Assembly (NCBI GenBank): GCA_037134795.1
Contig: JBAXLM010000028.1
Location: 1-16,373, forward strand
Direction of reading: 5' to 3'
Length of the DNA: 16,373 nucleotides
Source of the DNA: UBA6249 sp037134795
GTDB taxonomy: Bacteria > Omnitrophota > Gorgyraeia > Gygaellales > Profunditerraquicolaceae
Under the pieces are notes generated by a model that was given only the letters and a program-made list of their open reading frames with translations, had not been told where the DNA came from and did no database searches. A program made the translations under genes and the position numbers. Position 1 is the stretch's first letter, and each line of letters starts with the position of its first letter. Below, in pieces: positions 1 through 7,558 of the stretch.

Positions 1-1272
1 GGTATTGATATAAAGAAATTTATTTATCATATTACGCAAAAAGATTATCAGGCTGCGTATTTTACGATTAGAGAAAAAAGTAATTTTCCTTCTATTTGCG
101 GAAGGGTTTGTCCGGCTGAATATCAATGCCGTAAAACATGCATACTTACTAAGAAGGGCTCGCCTTTTGCTTCGGAACAGGCAATCAACATACACTTTCT
201 GGAACGTTTTGCAGGAGATTATGGAAAGAACAATAATCTGGATGGACCGATAGAGCGAGATGAGAAATTTTCTAAATTTAAAGTAGCGGTGGTTGGCTCT
301 GGCCCGGCAGGGTTATGTTGTGCTGGTGAGTTAGCCCGTAAGGGAGTGCATGTTGATATCTTTGAAAGTTTGCATAAAACCGGTGGTGTTTTAAGATACG
401 GCATTCCGCCGTTTAGGTTGCCTTGGGATGTTTTGGATTTTGAGATAAATTACCTTAAAAAATTAGGCGTAAATTTTATTACTAATTTTCTCGTAGGCAA
501 AGTCAAAACCATTAAAGAATTATTTAATCAAGGATATTCTAAAATATTCTTGGGGCTTGGTGCTGGTGTGCCATCTTTCTTGGGGATTAAAGGCGAAAAC
601 CTTTGTAATATCTATTCGGTAAATGAATTCCTGACACGGGTGAATCTGATGTCTGCTTATAAATTCCCCGAGTTTCATACTCCGGTTAATATTGGTAAAA
701 ACGTTTTGATTGTTGGCGGAGGAAATACTGCCATAGACTCTGCTCGAGTTGCTTTGAGGCTGCAGAAGTTAAATGGACTGCCGCTGAACACTACGATTAT
801 CTACCGGCGTACGGAAATCGAAATGCCGGCAAGGCGCCTGGAAATAGAACATGCCCGGGAAGAAGGGGTAAAGTTTGAATTTCTGGTGCAACCAAAAGAA
901 TTTATTGGAGATGATCAGGGTATGGTCAGGAGATTAATTTGCCTTAAGTCTGAGTTGGGAGAACCGGATAGTTCAGGCAGAAGAAGGCCGATAATTATAG
1001 AAGGAAGTGAATTCCAGCTTGATTGTGATTTATGCGTAATTGCCGTGGGGTTAAAAGCAAATCAGATTTTAATTAATGCCACGCCGGAACTAAAAACTGA
1101 TAAATATTCAGATATCATTGTGGATTCTGAAAGCATGGAAAGTTCCATAAGCGGAGTTTTTGCCGGAGGGGATATCGTTGGTGGAGAGGGTACGGTTATT
1201 GAGGCTATGGGTATGGCTAAGAAGGCATCTAGCGCTATAATAAATGAGCTTTCTAAAAAAGGAGAGAGATAA
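1..1272 (+). CDS. gltD: Glutamate synthase small-subunit-type NADPH oxidoreductase (5' partial)
   Basis: The gene enters from the left edge in frame 1 and 423 codons are visible. The family transfers electrons between NAD(P)H, FAD and iron-sulfur clusters in the cytoplasm (GltD, homotetrameric archaeal-type GltA, and the large subunits of NfnAB or sulfide dehydrogenase). Visible cysteines C33, C37, C43 and C47 (CGRVCP context) belong to the N-terminal two-cluster domain; the first cysteine set lies outside the window. An FAD-binding GxGxxG follows at residues 99-104, an NADPH-binding VGGGNTAID at about 238-246, and the C-terminal AGGDIVGGEGTV flavin motif near residue 390. An internal GTG at 289 sits inside the FAD motif and is not the start. 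By family comparison roughly 50 residues are missing. The stop overlaps the gdhA start (TAATG), so the two are probably co-translated. Which family member it is cannot be decided without the upstream gene. Confidence 0.88.
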   Translation, partial: GIDIKKFIYHITQKDYQAAYFTIREKSNFPSICGRVCPAEYQCRKTCILTKKGSPFASEQAINIHFLERFAGDYGKNNNLDGPIERDEKFSKFKVAVVGSGPAGLCCAGELARKGVHVDIFESLHKTGGVLRYGIPPFRLPWDVLDFEINYLKKLGVNFITNFLVGKVKTIKELFNQGYSKIFLGLGAGVPSFLGIKGENLCNIYSVNEFLTRVNLMSAYKFPEFHTPVNIGKNVLIVGGGNTAIDSARVALRLQKLNGLPLNTTIIYRRTEIEMPARRLEIEHAREEGVKFEFLVQPKEFIGDDQGMVRRLICLKSELGEPDSSGRRRPIIIEGSEFQLDCDLCVIAVGLKANQILINATPELKTDKYSDIIVDSESMESSISGVFAGGDIVGGEGTVIEAMGMAKKASSAIINELSKKGER

Positions 1273-2609
1273 TGTCAAAGAAAATCGAAGAGTTTATGGA
1301 CTTAGTAGCAAAAAGGAATCCAGGTGAGACGGAATTTCATCAGGCTGTGCGTGAAGTCGTTGAATCAGTAATGCCTTTTATTGAGAAAAATCCGAAGTAT
1401 CAAGAAGCAAAGATATTAGAGAGAATGATCGAGCCGGAAAGAACAATAATATTCCGTGTTCCTTGGCTTGATGATCAGGGAGAAATTCAAATTAACCGCG
1501 GATACCGGATTGAAATGAGTAGCGCCATCGGGCCGTATAAAGGCGGGTTACGTTTGCATCCTAGCGTGAACTTAGGCATATTGAAATTTTTGGCTTTTGA
1601 ACAGGTTTTTAAGAATGCACTTACTACTTTACCTATGGGGGGCGGAAAAGGCGGATCAGATTTTGATCCTAAAGGAAAATCGGATAATGAAGTAATGAAG
1701 TTTTGTCAGAGTTTTATGATTGAGTTAGAAAGGCATATTGGCCCGAATACAGATGTGCCTGCCGGAGATATCGGCGTGGGCGGCCGCGAGATCGGATATT
1801 TATTCGGTCAATATAAAAGGCTGCGTAATGAATTTTCTGGCGTGCTTACGGGCAAAGGCCTTAATTGGGGTGGTAGTTTGATCAGGCCGGAAGCTACGGG
1901 TTATGGTTGCGTATATTTTGTAGAAGAGATGCTTAAGACGCGGGGAGATTCCTTGAAAGGAAAAGTTTGCACGGTATCTGGTTCAGGTAATGTTGCCCAA
2001 TACACAGTCGAAAAACTTATACAGATGGGAGCTAAAGTAGTTACTTTGTCTGATTCTGACGGGTATATTTACGATAAAGACGGTATTGATAAGAAAGAAT
2101 TGAGCTGTGTTTTGCATTTGAAGAATGTCAAGCGTGGCAGAATTAAAGATTGTGCTAAGGAATTTAGCTGTAAGTATTTTGAGAAACAAAGGCCTTGGAG
2201 TGTTCAATGCGATGTTGCATTTCCTTCTGCTACTCAGAATGAGATAAATGAAAATGATGCTAAAACTTTGGTGAAAAATGGTTGTATTGCTATCGGTGAA
2301 GGCGCAAATATGCCTACAACTCCGGAAGGAGTGGTGGTATTCCAAAAGGCCAAGATTCTTTATGCTCCTGGTAAGGCTGCAAATGCCGGCGGCGTAGCTA
2401 CATCCGGCCTTGAAATGAGCCAAAATAGCGTTAGGTTGTCCTGGACGCGTGAAGAGGTAGATAGAAGGCTGCATGATATAATGATTGCTATCCATGAGCA
2501 GTGTGTTAAATATGGCAAGGAATCTGGATATACTAATTATGTCAATGGAGCAAATATTGCCGGGTTTGTTAAGGTAGCCGATGCCATGCTGGACCAAGGG
2601 TTGGTGTAA
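1272..2609 (+). CDS. gdhA: NADP-type glutamate dehydrogenase
   Basis: Catalyses reversible reductive amination of 2-oxoglutarate with ammonium and NAD(P)H to give glutamate in the cytoplasm. At 445 residues it matches the hexameric bacterial GdhA length (about 447). Visible signatures are the substrate-binding PMGGGKGG with catalytic Lys at K126, PAGDIGVGGRE with the conserved Asp D166, the Rossmann motif SGSGNVA at 236-242, and EGANMPTT at 343-350. The residues after the second strand (DSDG near 261-264) fit NADP-preferring enzymes, but cofactor choice is an inference. A good ribosome site (AAGGAG, 1259-1264) lies just before the ATG, inside the end of the preceding oxidoreductase gene, which it overlaps by one base. 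The pairing suggests a joint role in nitrogen assimilation or NADPH-linked redox balance. Confidence 0.95.
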   Translation: MSKKIEEFMDLVAKRNPGETEFHQAVREVVESVMPFIEKNPKYQEAKILERMIEPERTIIFRVPWLDDQGEIQINRGYRIEMSSAIGPYKGGLRLHPSVNLGILKFLAFEQVFKNALTTLPMGGGKGGSDFDPKGKSDNEVMKFCQSFMIELERHIGPNTDVPAGDIGVGGREIGYLFGQYKRLRNEFSGVLTGKGLNWGGSLIRPEATGYGCVYFVEEMLKTRGDSLKGKVCTVSGSGNVAQYTVEKLIQMGAKVVTLSDSDGYIYDKDGIDKKELSCVLHLKNVKRGRIKDCAKEFSCKYFEKQRPWSVQCDVAFPSATQNEINENDAKTLVKNGCIAIGEGANMPTTPEGVVVFQKAKILYAPGKAANAGGVATSGLEMSQNSVRLSWTREEVDRRLHDIMIAIHEQCVKYGKESGYTNYVNGANIAGFVKVADAMLDQGLV

Positions 2610-2615
2610 TAGCAA

Positions 2616-2663
2616 TAAATAGGGACAGCGAATATTTAAATAAATAGTCGCTGTCCCTATTTA
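2616..2663. repeat. 48-bp near-perfect palindrome (REP-like element)
   Basis: Positions 2616-2638 are the reverse complement of 2641-2663 apart from one mismatch (2632/2647), leaving a 2-base centre. The core arm is AAATAGGGACAGCGA (2617-2631) with its complement at 2648-2662. It begins 6 bases after the gdhA stop. The arm is not followed by a clean T-run, so it is a poor classical terminator, although a transcript would fold into a strong hairpin. The GGGACAGC-type arm resembles palindromes I recall as dispersed intergenic elements in several uncultured bacterial phyla, possibly mobilised by REP-associated transposases; that link is recollection and inference. It could also protect the 3' end of the gdhA message. 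Confidence 0.8.
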
Positions 2664-2698
2664 AATTATAGTTGCATGCTAGGTAGTTAAGTTGTAGA

Positions 2699-4627
2699 AT
2701 GACTTTTGTGGATAAAGATCAGATAGTTGAGGATTTCTTCCGCAGCTTAAAAGTTGCGCTCACCAACGCTTTTTCTTACCCTAAAGACCATCCTTATTTT
2801 ATTAAGTCCGTAGAGAATTTTAAGCTTAAGCTTGAACTTATTCTTACTGTTTTAAATCCGCTTAAAATCGGGGTAACTAGTTTAGGGCTTGTGGTTGATG
2901 GAAAGAGCCTTGCTAAAATCGGTTTTTATGACGAATTAGCCCGCCTACTGCATCAGCGTAAAATCAAAAATATAGAAATCAGGAATGGGTCAAGCCTCGA
3001 GGAGATAATTCAGTTCCTTTCTGTAGTCTCGTTGCCGCAAAAAGATATTTTTAAAAACGGCGGGATTAATGTGCTTTTAGATAAAAAGCGACTTACTAAT
3101 TTTACGGTAGATGAGTTGGATTATTCCGCATTTTTGCATGGAGAAGGCCAGGAGTGCGCTGATATTTGGGGCTATATGCTTAATGATGTCGCGCATAGTA
3201 ATGATGCGGTTAAGTTAGCTCAGTTGGCAGATGGTTTCGGCTCGTTTATTAATCGGGTTAGCGAAAAAGATCTTCTTGATGCCGAAGGCATTTCCACCGA
3301 GGTCAATGAGTTTTTAGCTTGCTTAAGAGATAAAAACAAGGAAAAGTTTGATAAATGTTCACAAGATGTTTTTCTTTGGCTCCTGCGCAATAAAAAATCT
3401 CTTAGTCAGGAAAAACTGGCAAAACTTAAACCGGTTTTTAATGGTTTAAGCCAGGAGGATTTTAGTGCTCTCCTCCAGGAAGGATTTATGCAGGAGGATA
3501 ATTTTGATACTTTGAGCCTGCAGCTTTTTTCCAAGATTTCTGAACAGAAAGATTTCCCTAAGATCACCGAAAAATTTTTTAATAAAATAAATGAAACGCC
3601 AGATTTAAAAGAGAACCCCGAGGTAGTAAAGAAGATTCGAAATTTATTAAGCAGTACTCAGGATGATCCTCTGTCTGCGGTATATCGCAATACGCTTGAA
3701 TCTTTGGTCAAAGGGATCTCTTTTTCCGGCAAACTTTTTTTTGACCACAAGATGCTTAAGGAAAATTACCGCTATATAGTTTTAAGCATACTTGCAACCG
3801 ATAAAAATATAGATACCTTGGCACAGGTAGCAGCGATTTTAGAGAAAGAGATAGTTGACGTATTTGAGAATAATAATGTAGGTTTACTAAAAGACCTCTG
3901 GGGCGTATTGGTTAAAAGAAAGAAAGAGAATATAGAATCATGCATTAATCTTGAAAAGAGTCTTTCTTCTTTTATCGAAAATATTGTTTTAATTGGCAGT
4001 TTGATTTTTGAACAAGAATTTCTATTGGAAATGGTAACTTATCCCAATCGGGATTTGAATGTGTATCTAGACAAAATATTTACTGCTGAAAAAGTAGATA
4101 AGCAGGTTTTAAATTTATTTTTGAGATTGTTTCAAGGTAGCCTGAAAGCTTTTTATGAAAGATTGGATTCTAAGATTCAAGATACGGAATTTCTTGGTGG
4201 CTTAACCGAGGTGTTAAGCCAACTTGATACGCCTGTAACTTTAAGCATATTAGAATACATATATTTATCCGCTAATGAATTGGTTAAAATTGAGGCGTTA
4301 AAAGCCATGCGTAAATTAAAGAAAGTGGATATTGCATTTCTTTTGCGTCAGTTAAATACGGATTCGTTGTTACTTAGAAATAAGTTGCTTTCTGTATTGA
4401 TATTGGATGCGCAGGCAAAAAAAGATGTTTTAGATCTACTGTTTGGGATTCCCAGTTTTCTAGGAAGTAAAAATAATCTTATTATTGAAAATATGCAAAT
4501 TGCTTTTGATTTACGGTTTGTTGAGGCAATTAGCCATATTAAACAATTAGGTTGCAGGAGATTCTTTTGGAATAAGGAATTACGTAATAAGGCAGTTGGA
4601 ATCTTAAAGGAGTGGAATGCTAGATAA
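2699..4627 (+). CDS. HEAT-like repeat protein with HD-GYP-associated N-terminal domain
   Basis: A 642-residue, mostly alpha-helical, leucine/lysine-rich protein with no signal peptide or membrane segment. Residues about 20-125 hold a domain with a DHPYF motif, a VDGKSL strand region and an RKIKNIEIRNGSS segment. It aligns by eye with residues 20-125 of the downstream HD-GYP protein. The remainder looks like irregular helical repeats, and a clearer HEAT-type stretch (residues about 515-570) has units such as SANELVKIEALKAMRKL. No catalytic motif was found, so a scaffold or partner-binding role is inferred. It overlaps the next gene by 11 bases, suggesting translational coupling. The ribosome site before ATG 2699 is weak; a GTG at 2708 is an alternative start. 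Function unknown. Confidence 0.72.
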   Translation: MTFVDKDQIVEDFFRSLKVALTNAFSYPKDHPYFIKSVENFKLKLELILTVLNPLKIGVTSLGLVVDGKSLAKIGFYDELARLLHQRKIKNIEIRNGSSLEEIIQFLSVVSLPQKDIFKNGGINVLLDKKRLTNFTVDELDYSAFLHGEGQECADIWGYMLNDVAHSNDAVKLAQLADGFGSFINRVSEKDLLDAEGISTEVNEFLACLRDKNKEKFDKCSQDVFLWLLRNKKSLSQEKLAKLKPVFNGLSQEDFSALLQEGFMQEDNFDTLSLQLFSKISEQKDFPKITEKFFNKINETPDLKENPEVVKKIRNLLSSTQDDPLSAVYRNTLESLVKGISFSGKLFFDHKMLKENYRYIVLSILATDKNIDTLAQVAAILEKEIVDVFENNNVGLLKDLWGVLVKRKKENIESCINLEKSLSSFIENIVLIGSLIFEQEFLLEMVTYPNRDLNVYLDKIFTAEKVDKQVLNLFLRLFQGSLKAFYERLDSKIQDTEFLGGLTEVLSQLDTPVTLSILEYIYLSANELVKIEALKAMRKLKKVDIAFLLRQLNTDSLLLRNKLLSVLILDAQAKKDVLDLLFGIPSFLGSKNNLIIENMQIAFDLRFVEAISHIKQLGCRRFFWNKELRNKAVGILKEWNAR

Positions 4628-5951
4628 GGTTGAAAAAGCTTTTAAAGAGTTGCTCACTTGTCTTCAGACTGCCAAGATGTACGGTATAGTGCATCCTATG
4701 TTTGGAAAGTCCCTGGATAAGGCGTATGCAGCTTTTGAGGATGTTTTAGCTCAGCGTCAAGAGATGATTATCGGCATTGTGGGTGATGAGCTGGCTTTTG
4801 AGAAAGAGATTTTTTTTGATTTAGGCAAGCTTTTAAGATCAGCAATCCTATATTTAAAAGAAAGAAATATCGAAAGGCTTGCTTTTTCCCGCGGATTAAG
4901 TAAAGATGAACTGGGCAAATTTGTAGGTGTTCTTGTCGGCCCAAAAGAAGACTTTAAAACAGATCCTCAGATGTTATTGGCTCATATTGGAGTGAAAAAT
5001 ATAAGTATCGGCAAATTGAAAGTTGACGATAAAAAGGACGGTGATTTTTTTACGAGTGGCCAGATTGAACTTTATAATTCTTCTGTGGATAGGGTTAGCC
5101 AGGTTTTATCTAGCGTGCTTAATTTTGAAAAAATTGATCCGCTTGGGCTTAAATTTTCCTTAAATAGCATTATTGATAATTTAGGTGCACAGCGTCAAGA
5201 ACTGTTAAAGTTAATTACGGTAAAAAGGTATGACGTGGAGATTTATGTGCACATGCTTAATGTTTCCATTTTTGCCATGTATTTTTCTTCGCGCCTGGGG
5301 TTTGAGAAGAATGATATATTGGATATCGGCGTAGCCGCTCTTTTTCACGACATTGGTAAATTGTATATTTCGCGCAAGACTTTACATAAATCCGATCAGC
5401 TTAGCGAACAGGAGTTTGATCGTATTAAGAGCCATACGGTTTTGGGTGCTGAGTTTATGTTTGAATATGTCGATAGTTTGGGGATTTTACCGGTGGTAGT
5501 TAGTTTCGAGCATCATTTAAAATATGATTCTTCCGGATATCCCCGTATGCCTTTATTAAAAAAACAGCATATAGTCTCTTCCATTGTTGCTATCTGTGAT
5601 GTCTATGATGCTCTTTCGCAAAGGCGAGGCTACAAGCTGGATTATTCCCCGGATGTAGTTTACAATATTATGAATAAAGATAAAGGCAGTTCTTTTGATC
5701 CAGAGTTACTGGATAAGTTTTTTAGAATTATAGGTTTTTGGCCGATTGGTTCGGTAGTGGCTTTAAATGACGGCAGTATAGCTTTAGTCAGGGATGAAAA
5801 TGAGTCCGATATCAGACGGCCAAAAATCGAGATAGTTGCGCCTAAAGACAGAAAACGCTTGGTTGATTTATCCCAAGATTACAGTTTATCTGTTGAACGT
5901 TATCTCAATCCCTGGAAGGAAGGTAAGGAATATCTTGCCCTTGGCCAGTAG
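4617..5951 (+). CDS. HD-GYP domain phosphodiesterase (putative c-di-GMP signalling)
   Basis: HD-GYP proteins hydrolyse cyclic dinucleotides, usually c-di-GMP, using a metal centre. This 444-residue protein has an N-terminal domain (about 15-125, with VHPMF at 25-29 and RNIERLAFSRGLS near 82-95) related to that of the preceding protein. The HD-GYP domain spans about 195-370. Metal and signature residues look intact: H212, HDIGK at 244-248, H273, HH at 299-300, GYP at 307-309 and D328 in CDVYDAL. A short C-terminal region (about 372-444) resembles the tail commonly seen after HD-GYP. There is no receiver domain or membrane segment, so input probably comes through the N-terminal domain or the partner protein. 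AAAGGAG at 4606-4612 precedes the ATG, inside the upstream gene. Substrate is not proven by sequence. Confidence 0.88.
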   Translation: MLDKVEKAFKELLTCLQTAKMYGIVHPMFGKSLDKAYAAFEDVLAQRQEMIIGIVGDELAFEKEIFFDLGKLLRSAILYLKERNIERLAFSRGLSKDELGKFVGVLVGPKEDFKTDPQMLLAHIGVKNISIGKLKVDDKKDGDFFTSGQIELYNSSVDRVSQVLSSVLNFEKIDPLGLKFSLNSIIDNLGAQRQELLKLITVKRYDVEIYVHMLNVSIFAMYFSSRLGFEKNDILDIGVAALFHDIGKLYISRKTLHKSDQLSEQEFDRIKSHTVLGAEFMFEYVDSLGILPVVVSFEHHLKYDSSGYPRMPLLKKQHIVSSIVAICDVYDALSQRRGYKLDYSPDVVYNIMNKDKGSSFDPELLDKFFRIIGFWPIGSVVALNDGSIALVRDENESDIRRPKIEIVAPKDRKRLVDLSQDYSLSVERYLNPWKEGKEYLALGQ

Positions 5952-5962
5952 CTTGGTAGCGC

Positions 5963-5991
5963 TTTACAAATGGGATAACGTATAATACAAT
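5963..5991 (+). promoter_or_regulatory. Candidate sigma70-type promoter for the UPF0371 gene
   Basis: TTTACA at 5963-5968 and TACAAT at 5986-5991 are separated by 17 bases. A perfect TATAAT at 5981-5986 overlaps this -10, but its upstream spacing to TTTACA is only 12. The site lies in the 63-base gap after the HD-GYP gene, and GAGG at 6005-6008 gives a ribosome site 6 bases before ATG 6015. This suggests a new transcription unit starts here. Confidence 0.55.
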
Positions 5992-6014
5992 GTAAAAGAA
6001 TAATGAGGTAATCT

Positions 6015-7541
6015 ATGATTAAAAAAACAGGTTTTGATAACGAAAAATATCTTAAAGACCAGACTGCTGCTATTGTCGATCGGGTAAAGAAATTTGATAA
6101 TAAGCTTTACCTTGAATTTGGAGGCAAACTTTGTTTTGATTATCATGCTGCGCGCGTCCTGCCGGGCTATGATCCCAATGTAAAAATAAGATTATTACAG
6201 TGTTTAAAAGATAAAATAGATATTGTGCTTTCTATATACGCCGGGGATATCGAAAAAGGTAGGGTGCGCGGGGATTTTGGGATTACTTATGATGCGGCTA
6301 CTTTAAAATTAATTGATGATTTAAGAAAATGGGGATTGGATATTTTAGCGGTAGTAATTACGCGTTTTGCCAATCAGTCCTCGGCGGTTATTTTCAAAAA
6401 TAAACTAGAACACCGCGGAGTAAAAGTTTATCTGCATTATCCAATTGAAGGATATCCGGCGGATATTGATGCTATTGTCAGTGAGAAAGGTTTCGGCAAG
6501 AATGATTACATTGAAACCAAGAATCCTATTGTTGTAGTTACTGCCCCAGGGCCAAATAGTGGGAAGTTGGCTACTTGCCTTTCTCAGCTTTTTCATGAAC
6601 ATAAACGTGGCATTAACGCGGGGTATGCCAAATTTGAAACTTTCCCCATATGGAATCTTCCGCTTAAACATCCGGTGAATGTTGCTTATGAAGCAGCTAC
6701 GGCAGATATTCAAGACTTTAACCTTGTGGATCCGTTTCATCTGAATAAATATAACAAAGCTGTTGTTAACTACAACCGCGACGTGGAAAGTTTTCCCATA
6801 CTTAAACTTATCTTAAGTAGGATTTTTTCTAGGGAGTATAATCTTCCTACATATAATTCTCCTACTGATATGGGGGTTAACCGCGCAGGTTTTGGGATTG
6901 TTGATGATAAAGCAGTGATTGATGCAGCAAAACAAGAGCTTATCCGCAGGTACTTTAGGTATCATAGTGAATATGCCCTGGGTATTGAGAAAAAGGAAAC
7001 CGTAGACAGAGTAACCTTGCTTATGGAAGAGCTGGGGGTAAAAGTTACTGACCGTTTAGTTGTTGAGGTTGCCAGAAAAACCGCAGAAGAAGCGGAAAAA
7101 AAAGGTAAGGGTAATGAGGGTATTTATTGTGGGGCGTCAATTGAATTAAGCGATGGCCAGATTGTTACGGGTAAAAACTCTAAACTTATGCATGCTGCAT
7201 CAAGCTTGGTTTTAAATGCTGTGAAGACTTTAGCGCGTATCCCGGATGAGATCCTACTTTTAAGCCCGCATATTATAAATCAGATCGCTAAATTAAAAGA
7301 AGGAATTTTGGGCCAGGATTCAGAGAGCCTGGATTTAGAGGAGTGTTTAATTGCTTTAGCGATAAGCGCGACTACAAATCATACCGCAGAGTTGGCTATG
7401 AATAAATTAAGTGAATTAAAGGGTTGTGAAGTGCATATGACTCATATTCCTACTCCTGGGGATGAAGTGGGGCTAAAGCGGCTGGGGGTAAATCTTACCA
7501 CCGATGGCAAATTTTCTTCCCGTAATCTTTTTGTTACCTAA
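6015..7541 (+). CDS. UPF0371/DUF1846 family protein
   Basis: This 508-residue soluble protein matches the uncharacterised UPF0371 (DUF1846) family in length and overall sequence. Recognisable parts are the N-terminal LYLEFGGKLCFDYHAARVLPG segment split around residues 31-51, a SIYAGDIEKGRVRGDFGITY stretch at about 73-92, a phosphate-loop-like APGPNSGK at about 177-184, a NRAGFGIVDD segment near residue 293, and a C-terminal domain with CGASIELSDG near residue 373. No signal peptide or membrane segment is present. The glycine-rich loop suggests nucleotide or phosphate binding, but no reaction is established for the family as far as I know. It has its own candidate promoter and a clear ribosome site, and is followed 17 bases later by an RNase-type gene, so co-transcription is likely. 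Family call is firm; function is unknown. Confidence 0.88.
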   Translation: MIKKTGFDNEKYLKDQTAAIVDRVKKFDNKLYLEFGGKLCFDYHAARVLPGYDPNVKIRLLQCLKDKIDIVLSIYAGDIEKGRVRGDFGITYDAATLKLIDDLRKWGLDILAVVITRFANQSSAVIFKNKLEHRGVKVYLHYPIEGYPADIDAIVSEKGFGKNDYIETKNPIVVVTAPGPNSGKLATCLSQLFHEHKRGINAGYAKFETFPIWNLPLKHPVNVAYEAATADIQDFNLVDPFHLNKYNKAVVNYNRDVESFPILKLILSRIFSREYNLPTYNSPTDMGVNRAGFGIVDDKAVIDAAKQELIRRYFRYHSEYALGIEKKETVDRVTLLMEELGVKVTDRLVVEVARKTAEEAEKKGKGNEGIYCGASIELSDGQIVTGKNSKLMHAASSLVLNAVKTLARIPDEILLLSPHIINQIAKLKEGILGQDSESLDLEECLIALAISATTNHTAELAMNKLSELKGCEVHMTHIPTPGDEVGLKRLGVNLTTDGKFSSRNLFVT

Positions 7542-7558
7542 GCGAAGTTTTCCTGATT

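Noticed and set aside
289..1272. Separate gene starting at GTG 289
   Set aside because: The frame is open to base 1, and the upstream part carries the conserved cysteines of the same family; the GTG is inside the FAD motif.
1983..2615. Long minus-strand reading frame opposite gdhA
   Set aside because: It lies almost wholly antisense to a clearly recognised gene and its translation shows no recognisable domain; a frame shadow.
2616..2663. Palindrome as a classical rho-independent terminator of gdhA
   Set aside because: The descending arm is not followed by a T-run and there is almost no loop; listed as a repeat instead.
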